A stretch of 64,000 nucleotides of DNA from Pontibacter pudoricolor. GTDB taxonomy: Bacteria; Bacteroidota; Bacteroidia; Cytophagales; Hymenobacteraceae. Made by a program: the position numbers and the translations under genes. The notes under the pieces were generated by a model. It was not told the DNA's origin, searched no databases, and saw only the letters and a program-made list of their open reading frames with translations. Positions 26,886 to 36,238 of this stretch are shown piece after piece (positions within the stretch are counted from its first letter, which is position 1; each line of letters opens with the position of its first letter). The DNA lies in the NCBI RefSeq assembly GCF_010092985.1, contig NZ_CP048106.1, positions 620,001-684,000 on the forward strand. The letters are read 5' to 3'.

Positions 26886-28238
26886 TTACCCAAACCGTAA
26901 CGAGAATGCCGTGCCCTGACCCTCTTCAGATTGTACCTGTATCGACCCGCGATGGAGTAGAACGATCTGTTTGCACAGGCTCAGTCCGATACCGCTGCCC
27001 TGCCTCTTGGTGCTGAAAAAAGGGATAAAGATCTTTTCCTGAACGGCTTTCGACATACCTGTCCCGTTATCGATTATCTTAATAACGGTCTTGTTTTCAG
27101 CATCCGTATAGGCCGTTAGGGTTATCTCCGGATTGGGCTGATCTTTTACGGCTTCTATCGCATTCACCAGTAAGTTTATCAGTACCTGATCCAGCAAATT
27201 AGTGTCCGCCTGTAGTGCTATAGTCGGGTCTTTGAGTACAATATTAAGCGTTATGTTTTTCTGATCCAGTGTTGGCTTCATGAGTTGTTTCAGGTTACCG
27301 AACAGCTCCTGCACATATACCGTTTCCAGGTTAAGTTTTGTGATCTTGCTAAGGCTGCGGTATGTTTCTGCAAAACGTAAAAGTCCCTGGCTACGGCGTT
27401 TTATAGTTTCAATGCCCACTTTCAGGTCTTCCAGGTCATCCTGCGATATACCCTGTATAGTTGATTCCTTTAAACGGCTTTTCAGGGTATCGGCCAGCGA
27501 CGAGATAGGAGCCACAGAGTTCATGATCTCATGCGTCATCACGTTCAGCAGCTTTTGCCAGGCCAGCGATTCTGTTTCGTCCAGCGCCTCGCTTACATTC
27601 TGGAAAGCCACTAGTTTATAGTGCAGCCCTTCGTTCTGGAAACCCGTTGCAGATAACAGTACTTTAAAAGAAGCTTTCTCTAAATAAGAAGTATGCGCCG
27701 TCGTAATTTTGGTGTGGCCGGGCTGCAGCTTCAGCACTTCTTCATACAAATCCTGGTCGCGCCTGGCAAGGTAATGTACGGTTTGCATGTGTGGCAGGTG
27801 CAGCAGTTTCCGCAGCGAATCATTCATAAGTACTACTTCGCCGCTTCTCAGTTCATAAGACAGAATACCCGTATTTACCAGCGCAATTACCTGCTGCAGG
27901 TTCTGAAACTGCGATTCTTTTTCTTTGCTCAGCGCTTTAAAAGTGGAGTTGATCTCATTAAATCCTTTACGCAGTACTTCCAGTTCCACCGGAGACTTTG
28001 CTTCGTTAAAGAACCTGGAAAAGTCACGGTAATGCACCGATTCAACAAACTGGTTAAATTCATCCTGCGCTTTTTTGGAAAAACGGATAAGTTCGTATAC
28101 CTGGTAGATCAGCAAAGGGATCAGAAATACCAGCACCTCAGCCCAGCCATTTACCACAACTATAGCCGGAGCACTAAGCGTGAGCAAAAGCAGGAGAACC
28201 CGTAGGGTAAGCCGACCTTCAAATGTCTTAAATGTCAT
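26886..28238 (-). CDS. NtrB-like sensor histidine kinase
   Basis: 450 aa. Two N-terminal membrane helices (LRVLLLLLTLSAPAIVVV and VLVFLIPLLIYQVYEL), a HAMP/PAS-like linker, HisKA with VMTHEIMNSVAPISSLADT and HATPase (NLLVNAIEAV, DNGTGMS, GSGIGLSLCKQI). It overlaps the NtrC-type regulator gene upstream by 11 bp, so the two are translationally coupled. It is divergent from a MacB-like permease gene, a common arrangement in Bacteroidota. Confidence 0.9.
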   Translation of the reverse strand: MTFKTFEGRLTLRVLLLLLTLSAPAIVVVNGWAEVLVFLIPLLIYQVYELIRFSKKAQDEFNQFVESVHYRDFSRFFNEAKSPVELEVLRKGFNEINSTFKALSKEKESQFQNLQQVIALVNTGILSYELRSGEVVLMNDSLRKLLHLPHMQTVHYLARRDQDLYEEVLKLQPGHTKITTAHTSYLEKASFKVLLSATGFQNEGLHYKLVAFQNVSEALDETESLAWQKLLNVMTHEIMNSVAPISSLADTLKSRLKESTIQGISQDDLEDLKVGIETIKRRSQGLLRFAETYRSLSKITKLNLETVYVQELFGNLKQLMKPTLDQKNITLNIVLKDPTIALQADTNLLDQVLINLLVNAIEAVKDQPNPEITLTAYTDAENKTVIKIIDNGTGMSKAVQEKIFIPFFSTKRQGSGIGLSLCKQIVLLHRGSIQVQSEEGQGTAFSLRFG

Positions 28239-29586
28239 ATTTGCCTAACCGTCGGTATAATGCGGTGCGTGTAATGCCTAGCTCTTTGGCTGCTTTGGTA
28301 AGGTTGCCATGATGCTTCTCGAGAACGCGGTTTATAGTTGCTTTTTCAAGTTCTCCGAGGTTAGACTGAAGTACAGCTGGCTCAGGTGCAGGAGCACGTT
28401 CTATAGGCGAGAACAGGATGTCGTCGGCTTCCAGAACGGGACTATCAGCCATTATTATGGCCCGCTCAATGGCGTATTGCAGCTCGCGCACGTTGCCCGG
28501 GTAATGGTAGTTCATCAGTTTATCTATAGCTGACCTGGAGAGGTCTGGCACGGAGCGCATATACTTGGTAGCATATACTTCCATAAAGTGCTTCGCCAAC
28601 AGAATAATATCATTGCCACGCTTGCGCAGGGGAGGCACCATGATCTCTACCGTGTTAATGCGGTACACCAGGTCTTTCCGGAACCGTGACTCGTTGGCCA
28701 GTTCACTCAGAGGTACGTTTGTAGCGCAAAGCAACCGCACATCTATATTAATTGGCTCGTTTGAACCCAGCCGTATTACCTGCCTGTTTTGTAGCACACT
28801 GAGTAATTTGGCCTGCTGGTGCAACGAAATATTGCCTATCTCATCCAGGAAAATAGTACCGCCATCTGCAGCTTCAAACCGGCCGGCGCGGTCTTCGCGG
28901 GCGTCGGTAAAGGCCCCTTTCTTATGGCCAAACAACTCACTCTCAAACAACGATTCCGTAAGTGCGCCCACATCCACTTTTACAAAAGGCTTATCTTTTC
29001 GGGTAGAGTGTTGTTGTATGGCTTTTGCAATAAGCTCCTTGCCGGTGCCGTTTTCGCCCAGTATAAGGATGTTGGCATCTGTCGGAGCTACTTTTCTGAT
29101 CTTGAGCAGGATATCCTGCATCACTTCTGATTCGCCGAGTAGCTCAGGGCCGGTAAGTGTTTTATCTATCGTTTGGGATGATGCCTTTTTAGCGGCGCCT
29201 TTGCTGGCAACTGCTTCTGTTATAATGCTCAGTAACTTCTCATTGTGCCAGGGCTTTACCACAAAATCGAGGGCGCCTTCTTTTAAAGAACGGATTGCCA
29301 GGTCTATGTCGCCGTAGGCAGTTATCATGATCACGGCAGTCTGCGGGTGGAGCTCTTTTATCTTCTTCAGCCAATATAATCCTTCGTTGCCGGTATTCAG
29401 GGCACTCTTATAGTTCATGTCCAGCAGCACCACATCAAAAGCATAGGCACTCAGCAGCGACTGTATCTGCTCCGGGTTCTTCTCTGTGATGATCTCCTTT
29501 ACCTGGGGCTTTAACAACATCCGCACCGCTGTCAGCACATCAGTATCATCATCAACTACAAGTACAGAGGCTTTTGATAATTGCAT
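28228..29586 (-). CDS. Sigma-54-dependent NtrC-type response regulator
   Basis: 452 aa. Receiver domain (VVDDDTDV; phospho-acceptor Asp in VVLLDMNYKS), AAA+ domain with GENGTGKE (Walker A), FLDEIGNI (Walker B) and the sigma-54 contact loop, here GAFTDA rather than canonical GAFTGA. A Fis-type HTH closes it (LTKAAKELGITRTALYRRL). It activates RpoN promoters. Partner of the overlapping kinase; the likely target is the divergent permease gene. Confidence 0.92.
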   Translation of the reverse strand: MQLSKASVLVVDDDTDVLTAVRMLLKPQVKEIITEKNPEQIQSLLSAYAFDVVLLDMNYKSALNTGNEGLYWLKKIKELHPQTAVIMITAYGDIDLAIRSLKEGALDFVVKPWHNEKLLSIITEAVASKGAAKKASSQTIDKTLTGPELLGESEVMQDILLKIRKVAPTDANILILGENGTGKELIAKAIQQHSTRKDKPFVKVDVGALTESLFESELFGHKKGAFTDAREDRAGRFEAADGGTIFLDEIGNISLHQQAKLLSVLQNRQVIRLGSNEPINIDVRLLCATNVPLSELANESRFRKDLVYRINTVEIMVPPLRKRGNDIILLAKHFMEVYATKYMRSVPDLSRSAIDKLMNYHYPGNVRELQYAIERAIIMADSPVLEADDILFSPIERAPAPEPAVLQSNLGELEKATINRVLEKHHGNLTKAAKELGITRTALYRRLGKYDI

Positions 29587-29683
29587 ACATTAAATGATAT
29601 AACAGCTAAATAAACTATAATTATGCCACTTATACAACCACCTGATTCTGAACCGGTTTTACAGGTTTGGGCAGCAAAGGGGT

Positions 29684-29718
29684 GTGCGAATTCGCACGGT
29701 CAGCGCACGATTCTGCAC
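29684..29718. promoter_or_regulatory. Operator cluster: perfect dyad plus two half-sites
   Basis: A perfect 14-bp palindrome GTGCGAATTCGCAC (29684-29697) is followed by further GCAC half-sites at 29705 and 29715. The four tetranucleotides therefore recur every 10-11 bp, one helical turn. Placed between ntrC-like and permease genes, this looks like the upstream activator site for the NtrC-type regulator. Binding is inferred. Confidence 0.55.
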
Positions 29719-29770
29719 ATAGTCGGCGATGTTGTTTTGGTAATTTGTTGATTTACAGCAATATATTGTT

Positions 29771-29788
29771 TTGGCATCCGGTGTGTAC
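29771..29788 (+). promoter_or_regulatory. Sigma-54-like -24/-12 element
   Basis: TTGGCATCCGGTGTGTAC has GG and GT separated by 10 nt, near the RpoN consensus (TGGCAC-N5-TTGC), with GT instead of GC at -12. It lies 53 bp downstream of the operator cluster and 68 bp upstream of the permease ATG, the expected order for an NtrC-activated promoter. Confidence 0.4.
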
Positions 29789-29855
29789 AATGGCAGAAGA
29801 ACTCCACTACAAGATAAAACTATAACGCATTACCGGACAGCTAACCCACACTACC

Positions 29856-32282
29856 ATGTTCAGAAACTACTTCACAACTGCCTACCGTAACCTGTTTCGC
29901 CACAAAGGCTTTACGTTTATAAATATTGCAGGGCTGGCACTTGGCCTTACAGCCTGCCTGCTTATCGGCTTATTTGTGCACGATGAACTTCAGTACGACA
30001 AGTTTCTGCCTCAAGGGGAAAGGATATACCGCCTCTACAACGACCGGACTGCTGAAGAGGCCGGGGGTATGATCACACCTGTACCTCCTGTTTTTGCCAC
30101 CACCCTGGAGCAGAGTATTCCGGAGGTTGAAGAAACTGTACGCATACTTATGCTGCCGATGGATGCCAACAACCTGGTAGAAGCCGGGGATAAGATAATT
30201 TATGAGAAAGGGAGAACGTTTGCAGACCCTTCTTTCTTTGAAGTATTTCAGCTCCCGTTTAAGTATGGTTCTCCTGAAAAAGCGCTCGATGACCCAAGCT
30301 CCATAGTGGTCTCAGATAAGTTTGCTGAAAGAGTGTTCGGCAACACAGATCCGGTAGGGAAAGAGGTGACGGTAAACAAGATAGGTTACATCGTAAAAGG
30401 TGTTTTTATCAGCAACGACAAGTTCCACTTTCCGGTAAATTTTGTATTGCCGATGGAAGCAGCCGAATTACCTGCCGATAGAATGAAGAACTGGGGCTGG
30501 CAACAATTTTATACCTATGTAAAGTTAAAAGATGGAGCCGACGCCGCCTTTGTACAGAAGAAGTTCAGCAAAATTGTAAGCGCCCAGATAGACGACGAAA
30601 CTAACAAGCCATTCGGGTACAAGCCCATTTTTCAACCACTAAGCGAAGTATACCTGCACTCTGCAAGTTTTAAGTATGACCAGGCGCTGAGAGGCAACAT
30701 CAGATACGTTAAATCGCTGAGCATAATCGCCATATTTATACTGCTGATCGCCTGCTTTAACTTCGTTAACCTGGCTACGGCCAAATCGATGCAGCGCGCG
30801 AAGGAAGTAGGTGTTCGCAAAGCTATAGGTGCCAGCCGCGGCCAGCTGGTGCTACAGTTCCTGGGCGAGACCGTTATTCTTACCCTTATCAGTGTTATTT
30901 TTTCAGCGGCGCTTACATCGCTGGTGCTCCCTGGCCTGAACCTTTTTACGGGCAAACAGATGCGCTTTAATGTATTTCAGGATCCCTATTTACTCCTGAT
31001 ATTGGTTATGCTAACTATAGTTGTAGGGGTGCTGGCAGGGCTTTATCCGGCATTGGTGCTCTCAGGTTTTAAGCCGGTAAAAGTATTGAAAAGTGCTGTA
31101 GTGGTAGACAGTAAAATCGGGAGGATACAGTGGCTGCGGCATGGGTTGATAGTGGTGCAGTTTGCCTTGTCTATATTCCTGATTATCTGCGCAACTATAG
31201 TTTACCGCCAGGTGTCGTACCTGCACAGCAAAGACCTCGGTTTTAATAAAGAGCAGATCATGTTTTTCCAGATGCGCGGAGATAATATGTTCCAGAACTA
31301 CCAGACCTTTAAAAATGAACTGCAGAAAGCGCCCGGTGTTAAAAGTGCTTCGATCGGGTATGGTTTTCCGGGGGATGCCACAGCCGGAGACCGCATTATA
31401 GTACCAAAGAACGGCGAAAGAGAACACCATGGCGTGACGCAGCTTATGGTAGACTTTGACTACATAAAAACCCTGGATGTAAAACTGGTAGCGGGCAGAG
31501 CCTTTTCTGAAAAGTATAAAACAGATGCTGATCATGCTTTCATGATAAACGAGACTGCAGTAAAAGAGCTGGGCTATGGTACGCCTGAAAATGCACTGGG
31601 CAAAACACTTATCTGGCCCATCTGGAACGATGTAAACCCGGACTCCCTGAAAGAAGGTAAAATTATAGGAGTGGTAAAAGACTTTCATTTTAAAAGCCTT
31701 TATGATAAGGTAGACCCAACGGTACTCCAGGTCTTTCCGGGTGCAAACGTAAAGGTGGCAGTTAAAATAGATGGGGCCAATACAGCAAATACTATTAATG
31801 AGGTAGAAAAAGTATGGGCTAAGTTTTCTCCTGATTATCCGCTGGAGTACATTTTTATGGATGAGAATTACGAGAAAATGTACAAAGCGGAGGACAAGCT
31901 GAAAACCCTGCTCTGGATATTTACCGGCCTGGCAATATTTGTGGCTTGCATGGGTTTGTTCGGCCTTGCTGCTTATGCCGCCGAACGGCGCAAAAAAGAA
32001 ATTGGTATCCGGAAAGTACTGGGCGCGGACAACAGTTCTATAGTTGCCCTGCTCTCCAGGGAGTTCCTGTTCCTGGTTGTCTTGGCAGCTCTTGTAGCTT
32101 TCCCGCTGGCCTGGTACGCGATGCATAAATGGCTGGAAGACTTTGCCTACAGAATTGATATAAGCCTGTGGGTATTTTTAGTGGCAGGCATAGTGGCAGC
32201 CCTGATCGCTTTTTTAACAATAAGCTACCAGGCACTAAAAGCAGCCAGGGTAAACCCTATCCTGAATTTAAGGTTTGATTAA
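29856..32282 (+). CDS. MacB/FtsX-type ABC transporter permease
   Basis: 808 aa. An N-terminal helix (AYRNLFRHKGFTFINIAGLALG) is followed by a MacB periplasmic core domain, three FtsX helices around residues 285-430, a second periplasmic domain, and three C-terminal helices with RRKKEIGIRKVLGADN. This double-FtsX form is the usual Bacteroidota permease that works with a separate ATPase, which is not encoded nearby. Likely substrates are peptides or envelope-stress molecules. Probably driven by the adjacent NtrC-type regulator. A 354-codon frame on the opposite strand is a shadow. Confidence 0.9.
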   Translation: MFRNYFTTAYRNLFRHKGFTFINIAGLALGLTACLLIGLFVHDELQYDKFLPQGERIYRLYNDRTAEEAGGMITPVPPVFATTLEQSIPEVEETVRILMLPMDANNLVEAGDKIIYEKGRTFADPSFFEVFQLPFKYGSPEKALDDPSSIVVSDKFAERVFGNTDPVGKEVTVNKIGYIVKGVFISNDKFHFPVNFVLPMEAAELPADRMKNWGWQQFYTYVKLKDGADAAFVQKKFSKIVSAQIDDETNKPFGYKPIFQPLSEVYLHSASFKYDQALRGNIRYVKSLSIIAIFILLIACFNFVNLATAKSMQRAKEVGVRKAIGASRGQLVLQFLGETVILTLISVIFSAALTSLVLPGLNLFTGKQMRFNVFQDPYLLLILVMLTIVVGVLAGLYPALVLSGFKPVKVLKSAVVVDSKIGRIQWLRHGLIVVQFALSIFLIICATIVYRQVSYLHSKDLGFNKEQIMFFQMRGDNMFQNYQTFKNELQKAPGVKSASIGYGFPGDATAGDRIIVPKNGEREHHGVTQLMVDFDYIKTLDVKLVAGRAFSEKYKTDADHAFMINETAVKELGYGTPENALGKTLIWPIWNDVNPDSLKEGKIIGVVKDFHFKSLYDKVDPTVLQVFPGANVKVAVKIDGANTANTINEVEKVWAKFSPDYPLEYIFMDENYEKMYKAEDKLKTLLWIFTGLAIFVACMGLFGLAAYAAERRKKEIGIRKVLGADNSSIVALLSREFLFLVVLAALVAFPLAWYAMHKWLEDFAYRIDISLWVFLVAGIVAALIAFLTISYQALKAARVNPILNLRFD

Positions 32283-32320
32283 ATCTGATTGCGCCGATTT
32301 GCGACAGTCACTAATTCAAA

Positions 32321-32359
32321 ACTATAGCCCGCTCAATAATCTCTTGTGCGGGCTATAGT
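32321..32359. terminator. Terminator built from two CTATAG motifs
   Basis: ACTATAGCCCGC pairs perfectly with GCGGGCTATAGT and is followed by CGTTTTT, 39 bp after the permease stop. The genome-typical motif forms both arms of the stem. Confidence 0.75.
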
Positions 32360-32496
32360 CGTTTTTGCACTGCGTATACAGTTTTAGAACTGTGTATACA
32401 ACTATAGGCACGGCAACTATAAGTGGAATTAGTTTACCCTGCTTCGTAACTTTAAAGAAATATTCCGTTTATATTTCCTGAAACATACTATCGTTT

Positions 32497-33072
32497 ATGG
32501 CCGAGTTGCTCTTACAATCTATCCGCGAAAAAGTATCTGCAACCGATGAAGAACTTCTTATCTGCAAGAGTTTTTTCACCCCTAAAAAATTAAAAAAGAA
32601 GCAGTTCCTTTTACAGGAAGGTGACGTCTGCAACAGGATGACATTTGTAGAGTCGGGTGCGCTCTTTTCATATTCAACCAGTGCCAAAGGTACGCAGAAC
32701 GTGATACAGGTTGCTTTTGAAGGATGGTGGATTTCGGATCTGTATAGTTTCTTTACGCAGGAACCCTCAACACTGAACATCGAAGTGCTGGAAGATGCGG
32801 AGCTGTTAATGATTGACAGGGAGCAGCATGAACACCTGTTAGCACGAGTGCCCAAATACGAAACCTACATCCGTTTACTTTACCAGAATGCCTACATTGC
32901 TTTGCAGCGCCGGGTAGAAAGTACGCTCGGACTCACTGCCGAAGAAAAGTATGTCCGCCTGCTGGAGCAGTACCCAACTATACTTCAGCGCATGCCCCTT
33001 CATCTCGTCGCCTCTTATTTGGGCGTAACCCCCGAAACCCTCAGCCGCATCCGAAAACAGATCTCCCTCTGA
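32497..33072 (+). CDS. Crp/Fnr-family transcriptional regulator
   Basis: 191 aa. N-terminal cyclic-nucleotide-binding-like barrel (KKKQFLLQEGDVCNRMTFVESG), long dimerisation helix, and a short C-terminal HTH with LVASYLGVTPETLSRIRKQ. It lacks the Cys set of an Fe-S Fnr. It directly precedes the extradiol dioxygenase gene, with an FNR-like box between them. Confidence 0.88.
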   Translation: MAELLLQSIREKVSATDEELLICKSFFTPKKLKKKQFLLQEGDVCNRMTFVESGALFSYSTSAKGTQNVIQVAFEGWWISDLYSFFTQEPSTLNIEVLEDAELLMIDREQHEHLLARVPKYETYIRLLYQNAYIALQRRVESTLGLTAEEKYVRLLEQYPTILQRMPLHLVASYLGVTPETLSRIRKQISL

Positions 33073-33077
33073 CCTGC

Positions 33078-33091
33078 TTGACAAAGATCAA
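33078..33091. promoter_or_regulatory. FNR/CRP-type dyad
   Basis: TTGACAAAGATCAA fits the FNR-type pattern TTGAT-N4-ATCAA with one mismatch. It starts 5 bp past the Crp/Fnr-family gene and 119 bp before the dioxygenase start. Confidence 0.5.
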
Positions 33092-33209
33092 GTCAATTTC
33101 TTATCATATGTCATTCCGGGGCTGATTTTAGAGCCGTAATTTTGTATGTATATCGCATAGCTATAGTTTGTGTGATCTCAACACAGAATTAATAATCAGG
33201 ACTGAAAAC

Positions 33210-34091
33210 ATGCAACGGAAGCAGTTCATTAAAACACTTGTAACAGGAGTAGTAGGTATGACCACATTAACCGCATTTAACAAATTTACAGATAGCCTTG
33301 GCGAGCAGGAACAACTGATGCCCGTACTGTTTATGGGGCACGGCTCACCTATGAATGGCATTTTAGATAACGAATTCAGCCAGAAATGGAAGAAGCTAGC
33401 CGGCGAGATACCGACACCTAAAGCAGTGCTGGTAATCTCGGCGCACTGGCTTAGCAAGGGCACCCGCATTACAGCAATGGATTTTCCGCAAACCATCCAC
33501 GATTTTGGCGGCTTCCCGCAGGAGCTGTTCAATGTGCAGTACAACGCCCCGGGCAATCCGGAGCTGGCGAAAGAAACAGCTTCCATCATCAAATCCACTG
33601 CAGTAGAACTGGACCATGACTGGGGACTGGACCACGGCGCCTGGACCGTGATCCGACACATGTACCCTGAAGCCAACATACCGGTTTTGCAGCTAAGTAT
33701 AGATTATACCAAAGGGCCGCAGTACCATTACGAACTGGCAAAAGAACTGACGAGCCTGCGTAAAAAAGGCGTGCTGATTATGGGTAGTGGTAACATGGTG
33801 CATAACCTGCGCATGGTAGCCTGGGACAAAATAAATGAACCGGAATATGGCTATGACTGGGCAAAGCAGATAAATACCACGTTTAAAGAACTGATCGGTA
33901 ATGGCAGTCACGACAAGCTGATAAAATATGAGCAGCTGGGCAAAGAAGCCATGCTCGCCATCCCCACCCCGGAACATTACTGGCCACTGCTTTATACACT
34001 GGGTCTGAAAGGTACTAAGGATGATGTTTCGTTCTTTAACGACAAAGTAGTAGGCGGTTCGCTTACCATGACGTCGGTACTGATTGGGTAA
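33210..34091 (+). CDS. ygiD: 4,5-DOPA-extradiol-dioxygenase-like protein
   Basis: 293 aa from ATG 33210 (MQRKQFIK), beginning with a Tat-like or twin-helix leader (RKQFIKTLVTGVVGMTTL). The LigB-type core shows PVLFMGHGSPMN, VLVISAHWLS, TIHDFGGFPQELF, DHGAWTVIRHMYP and GSGNMVHNLR, giving the His ligands for the catalytic metal. The family ring-opens catechols such as DOPA. Probably exported, which is unusual relative to cytosolic YgiD. Likely controlled by the Crp/Fnr regulator upstream. Confidence 0.85.
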   Translation: MQRKQFIKTLVTGVVGMTTLTAFNKFTDSLGEQEQLMPVLFMGHGSPMNGILDNEFSQKWKKLAGEIPTPKAVLVISAHWLSKGTRITAMDFPQTIHDFGGFPQELFNVQYNAPGNPELAKETASIIKSTAVELDHDWGLDHGAWTVIRHMYPEANIPVLQLSIDYTKGPQYHYELAKELTSLRKKGVLIMGSGNMVHNLRMVAWDKINEPEYGYDWAKQINTTFKELIGNGSHDKLIKYEQLGKEAMLAIPTPEHYWPLLYTLGLKGTKDDVSFFNDKVVGGSLTMTSVLIG

Positions 34092-34119
34092 AAGGGTGTA
34101 TTGCTCTCTGCGTAACTAT

Positions 34120-34269
34120 GAAGCTGTTTAGGGTTTCCTCCTATAGTATTACAACCTGCCGTTGTTGGTGTTTTCACCAACAACTATACTTTTACTAACA
34201 AGTACTTGCTGGTGAAAACACGCAGAAAGGGCATCTTGCATCGATTTTCTGAAAACTCTAAACTGGTTC
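34120..34269. repeat. TIR-bounded dispersed element, copy C
   Basis: 150 bp from GAAGCTGTTTAGGGTTTCC to GAAAACTCTAAACTGGTTC. It is collinear with copy A (inverted) and copy B, including CCGTTGTTGGTGTTTTCACC, ACAAGTACTTGCTGGTGAA and GGGCATCTTGCATCGATTT. It carries an internal hairpin. No coding potential. Confidence 0.75.
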
Positions 34270-34288
34270 TATATTAAACTATAAACTT

Positions 34289-34963
34289 ATGGCTGCAACT
34301 ATAGAAACTCCGGAAAACAACCTGAACAAGGATCTGGCACTGCGATATCTGATAAAACCGGCAACTATAACTACCGGAAAGCAGAAAGCGCTTATGCTGT
34401 TGCATGGTGTAGGCAGCAACGAGCAGGACCTGTTCAGTCTGGCGAAATATTTACCAACCAACTATACCGTTATTTCTCCCCGCGGCCCTTTTATACTTGG
34501 CGAAGGTCGTTTTGCGTGGTACCAGGTAGATTTTTCTTCGGGGAAGCCTGAAATTAATGTTGCCCAGGAAGCGCAGAGCAGAGAAATTATACGGGAGTTT
34601 ATAGGTCAGGTAAAAGAAAAACATAAGCTGGATGAGGTTTACCTGGGTGGTTTCAGCCAGGGCGCTATCATGAGTTATACGATAGGCTTAACCCAACCAG
34701 AGTTAGTTGCAGGCGTACTGGCTTTTAGCGGAAGAATTTTGCAGGAGATCAGACCACTTGTTGCAGAAAAAGCTTTGTTAAAAGATCTGAGAGTATTTAT
34801 AGCACATGGCACCCAGGATGGTACCTTGCCGGTTCATTACGCCCGCGAAGCTAAAACCTATCTGGAAGATTTAGGCATCAAACCAAGTTACCACGAATTT
34901 AATGCCGGGCACCAGATTACAGGTGAAGTTTTAACGGCTGTTTCTGATTGGTTGAAAATATAA
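34289..34963 (+). CDS. Carboxylesterase/phospholipase-like alpha/beta hydrolase
   Basis: 224 aa, cytosolic. LMLLHGVGSNEQDLFSLAKY is the oxyanion-hole segment, GGFSQGAIMSYTIGL the nucleophile elbow (Ser), HGTQDGTLPVHYAREA supplies the Asp and EFNAGHQIT the His. It matches the YpfH/EstB type of the dienelactone-hydrolase/lysophospholipase clan. It is convergent with the LLM gene, with 16 bp between them. Confidence 0.85.
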   Translation: MAATIETPENNLNKDLALRYLIKPATITTGKQKALMLLHGVGSNEQDLFSLAKYLPTNYTVISPRGPFILGEGRFAWYQVDFSSGKPEINVAQEAQSREIIREFIGQVKEKHKLDEVYLGGFSQGAIMSYTIGLTQPELVAGVLAFSGRILQEIRPLVAEKALLKDLRVFIAHGTQDGTLPVHYAREAKTYLEDLGIKPSYHEFNAGHQITGEVLTAVSDWLKI

Positions 34964-34979
34964 AGATGGAGGCAACGAA

Positions 34980-36020
34980 TTAAGTTGCCTTCTCTAACGC
35001 TTTTTTAACTGCTGGCGCTACCACGGTGCCCAATAACTCTATCGCACGCAATACACTGGCATGCGGCAATGTACCAACACTCATATGCAGCAGAAAACGG
35101 GTATTTCCGAACAATTCATGGTTGTATAAGATCTTATCAATAACCTGCTGCGGACTACCGACAAACAAAGATCCTTCCGGACTACGCATCAACTCATAGT
35201 GTTCCCGGTTCATAGGAGACCAGCCGCGCTCGCGTCCGAGTTTGCTCATTACATACGCATAAGGCCCATAGTATTCTTCAGCGGCTTTCTGCGAATCATC
35301 TCCGATAAACCCATGAGAATTGATGGCCAGTTGGAGTTTTGAAGGATCGTGACCGGCTTTTTTATACGTCTCTTTGTATAGGTTTGTAAAAGGAACAAAA
35401 CGTGCAGGCTCCCCGCCAATGATAGCTAATGCCATAGGCAAACCATACGTCGCCGCCCGTACCACAGACTGCGGTGTGCCGCCAACCGCTACCCAGATCG
35501 GGAGTTCTTTCTGATAAGGTCTTGGGTATACGCCCCGGTTATCAATAGAAGGCCGGTGTTTGCCTTCCCAGGTTATTTTCTCGCTTTTATTCAGTTGTAT
35601 CAGCAGCTCCAGTTTTTCAGAGAACAGGGTGTCATAATCTTTCAGGTCGTTTCCGAAAAGCGGAAAAGATTCAATAAAGGAACCGCGACCCGCCATAATT
35701 TCAGCTCTGCCTTTCGACAGGAGATCCACATGTGCAAAGTCCTGGAAAACACGAACCGGATCGTCTGAACTGAGCACCGTTACACCACTGGATAACTTTA
35801 TAGTTTTAGTTTTTACGGCCGCTGCCGCTAATACTACCGCCGGAGACGACACTATATAATCAGGGCGATGATGCTCACCAACTGCAAAAACATCCAAACC
35901 TACCTGGTCTGCCAGCTCTATTTCTTCCATCAGGTTACTCATGCGCTCGTACGGGCTCAGCAACTTGCCAGTAGTAGGGTCCGGTGTGTTTTCGACGAAG
36001 GTGGTTATGCCAAATTCCAT
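34980..36020 (-). CDS. LLM-class flavin-dependent oxidoreductase
   Basis: 346 aa, luciferase-like TIM barrel. [58 protein letters not shown] and [16 protein letters not shown] match the bacterial-luciferase-like family. [16 protein letters not shown] and [13 protein letters not shown] are typical of the C-terminal half. It uses reduced FMN; the substrate is unknown. Long direct homologues are common in Bacteroidota. Confidence 0.9.
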   Translation of the reverse strand: MEFGITTFVENTPDPTTGKLLSPYERMSNLMEEIELADQVGLDVFAVGEHHRPDYIVSSPAVVLAAAAVKTKTIKLSSGVTVLSSDDPVRVFQDFAHVDLLSKGRAEIMAGRGSFIESFPLFGNDLKDYDTLFSEKLELLIQLNKSEKITWEGKHRPSIDNRGVYPRPYQKELPIWVAVGGTPQSVVRAATYGLPMALAIIGGEPARFVPFTNLYKETYKKAGHDPSKLQLAINSHGFIGDDSQKAAEEYYGPYAYVMSKLGRERGWSPMNREHYELMRSPEGSLFVGSPQQVIDKILYNHELFGNTRFLLHMSVGTLPHASVLRAIELLGTVVAPAVKKALEKAT

Positions 36021-36238
36021 ATTATCTCTAAGGGTTTTCTCTAGACTGATTTAATTATAAACTACCCAATGTAAGAATAGTTTTAGCAGCCGTAGCTGTG
36101 ATCTGAATGGTTTTGATCTACTGTAAAATTCATTAATAAAAAACACTAACCAAAGTTGAAGTACATGCAACGTCTGCATGGTTCGTGTGTCTTTAAGACA
36201 TAACACCTTAAACATACATAGCACCTAATTCATGAACT

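Noticed and set aside
28565..29317. 250-codon plus-strand frame
   Set aside because: Antisense to the conserved AAA+ domain of the NtrC-type regulator; no domain.
31062..32126. 354-codon minus-strand frame
   Set aside because: Antisense to the MacB-like permease; low-complexity composition typical of a shadow.
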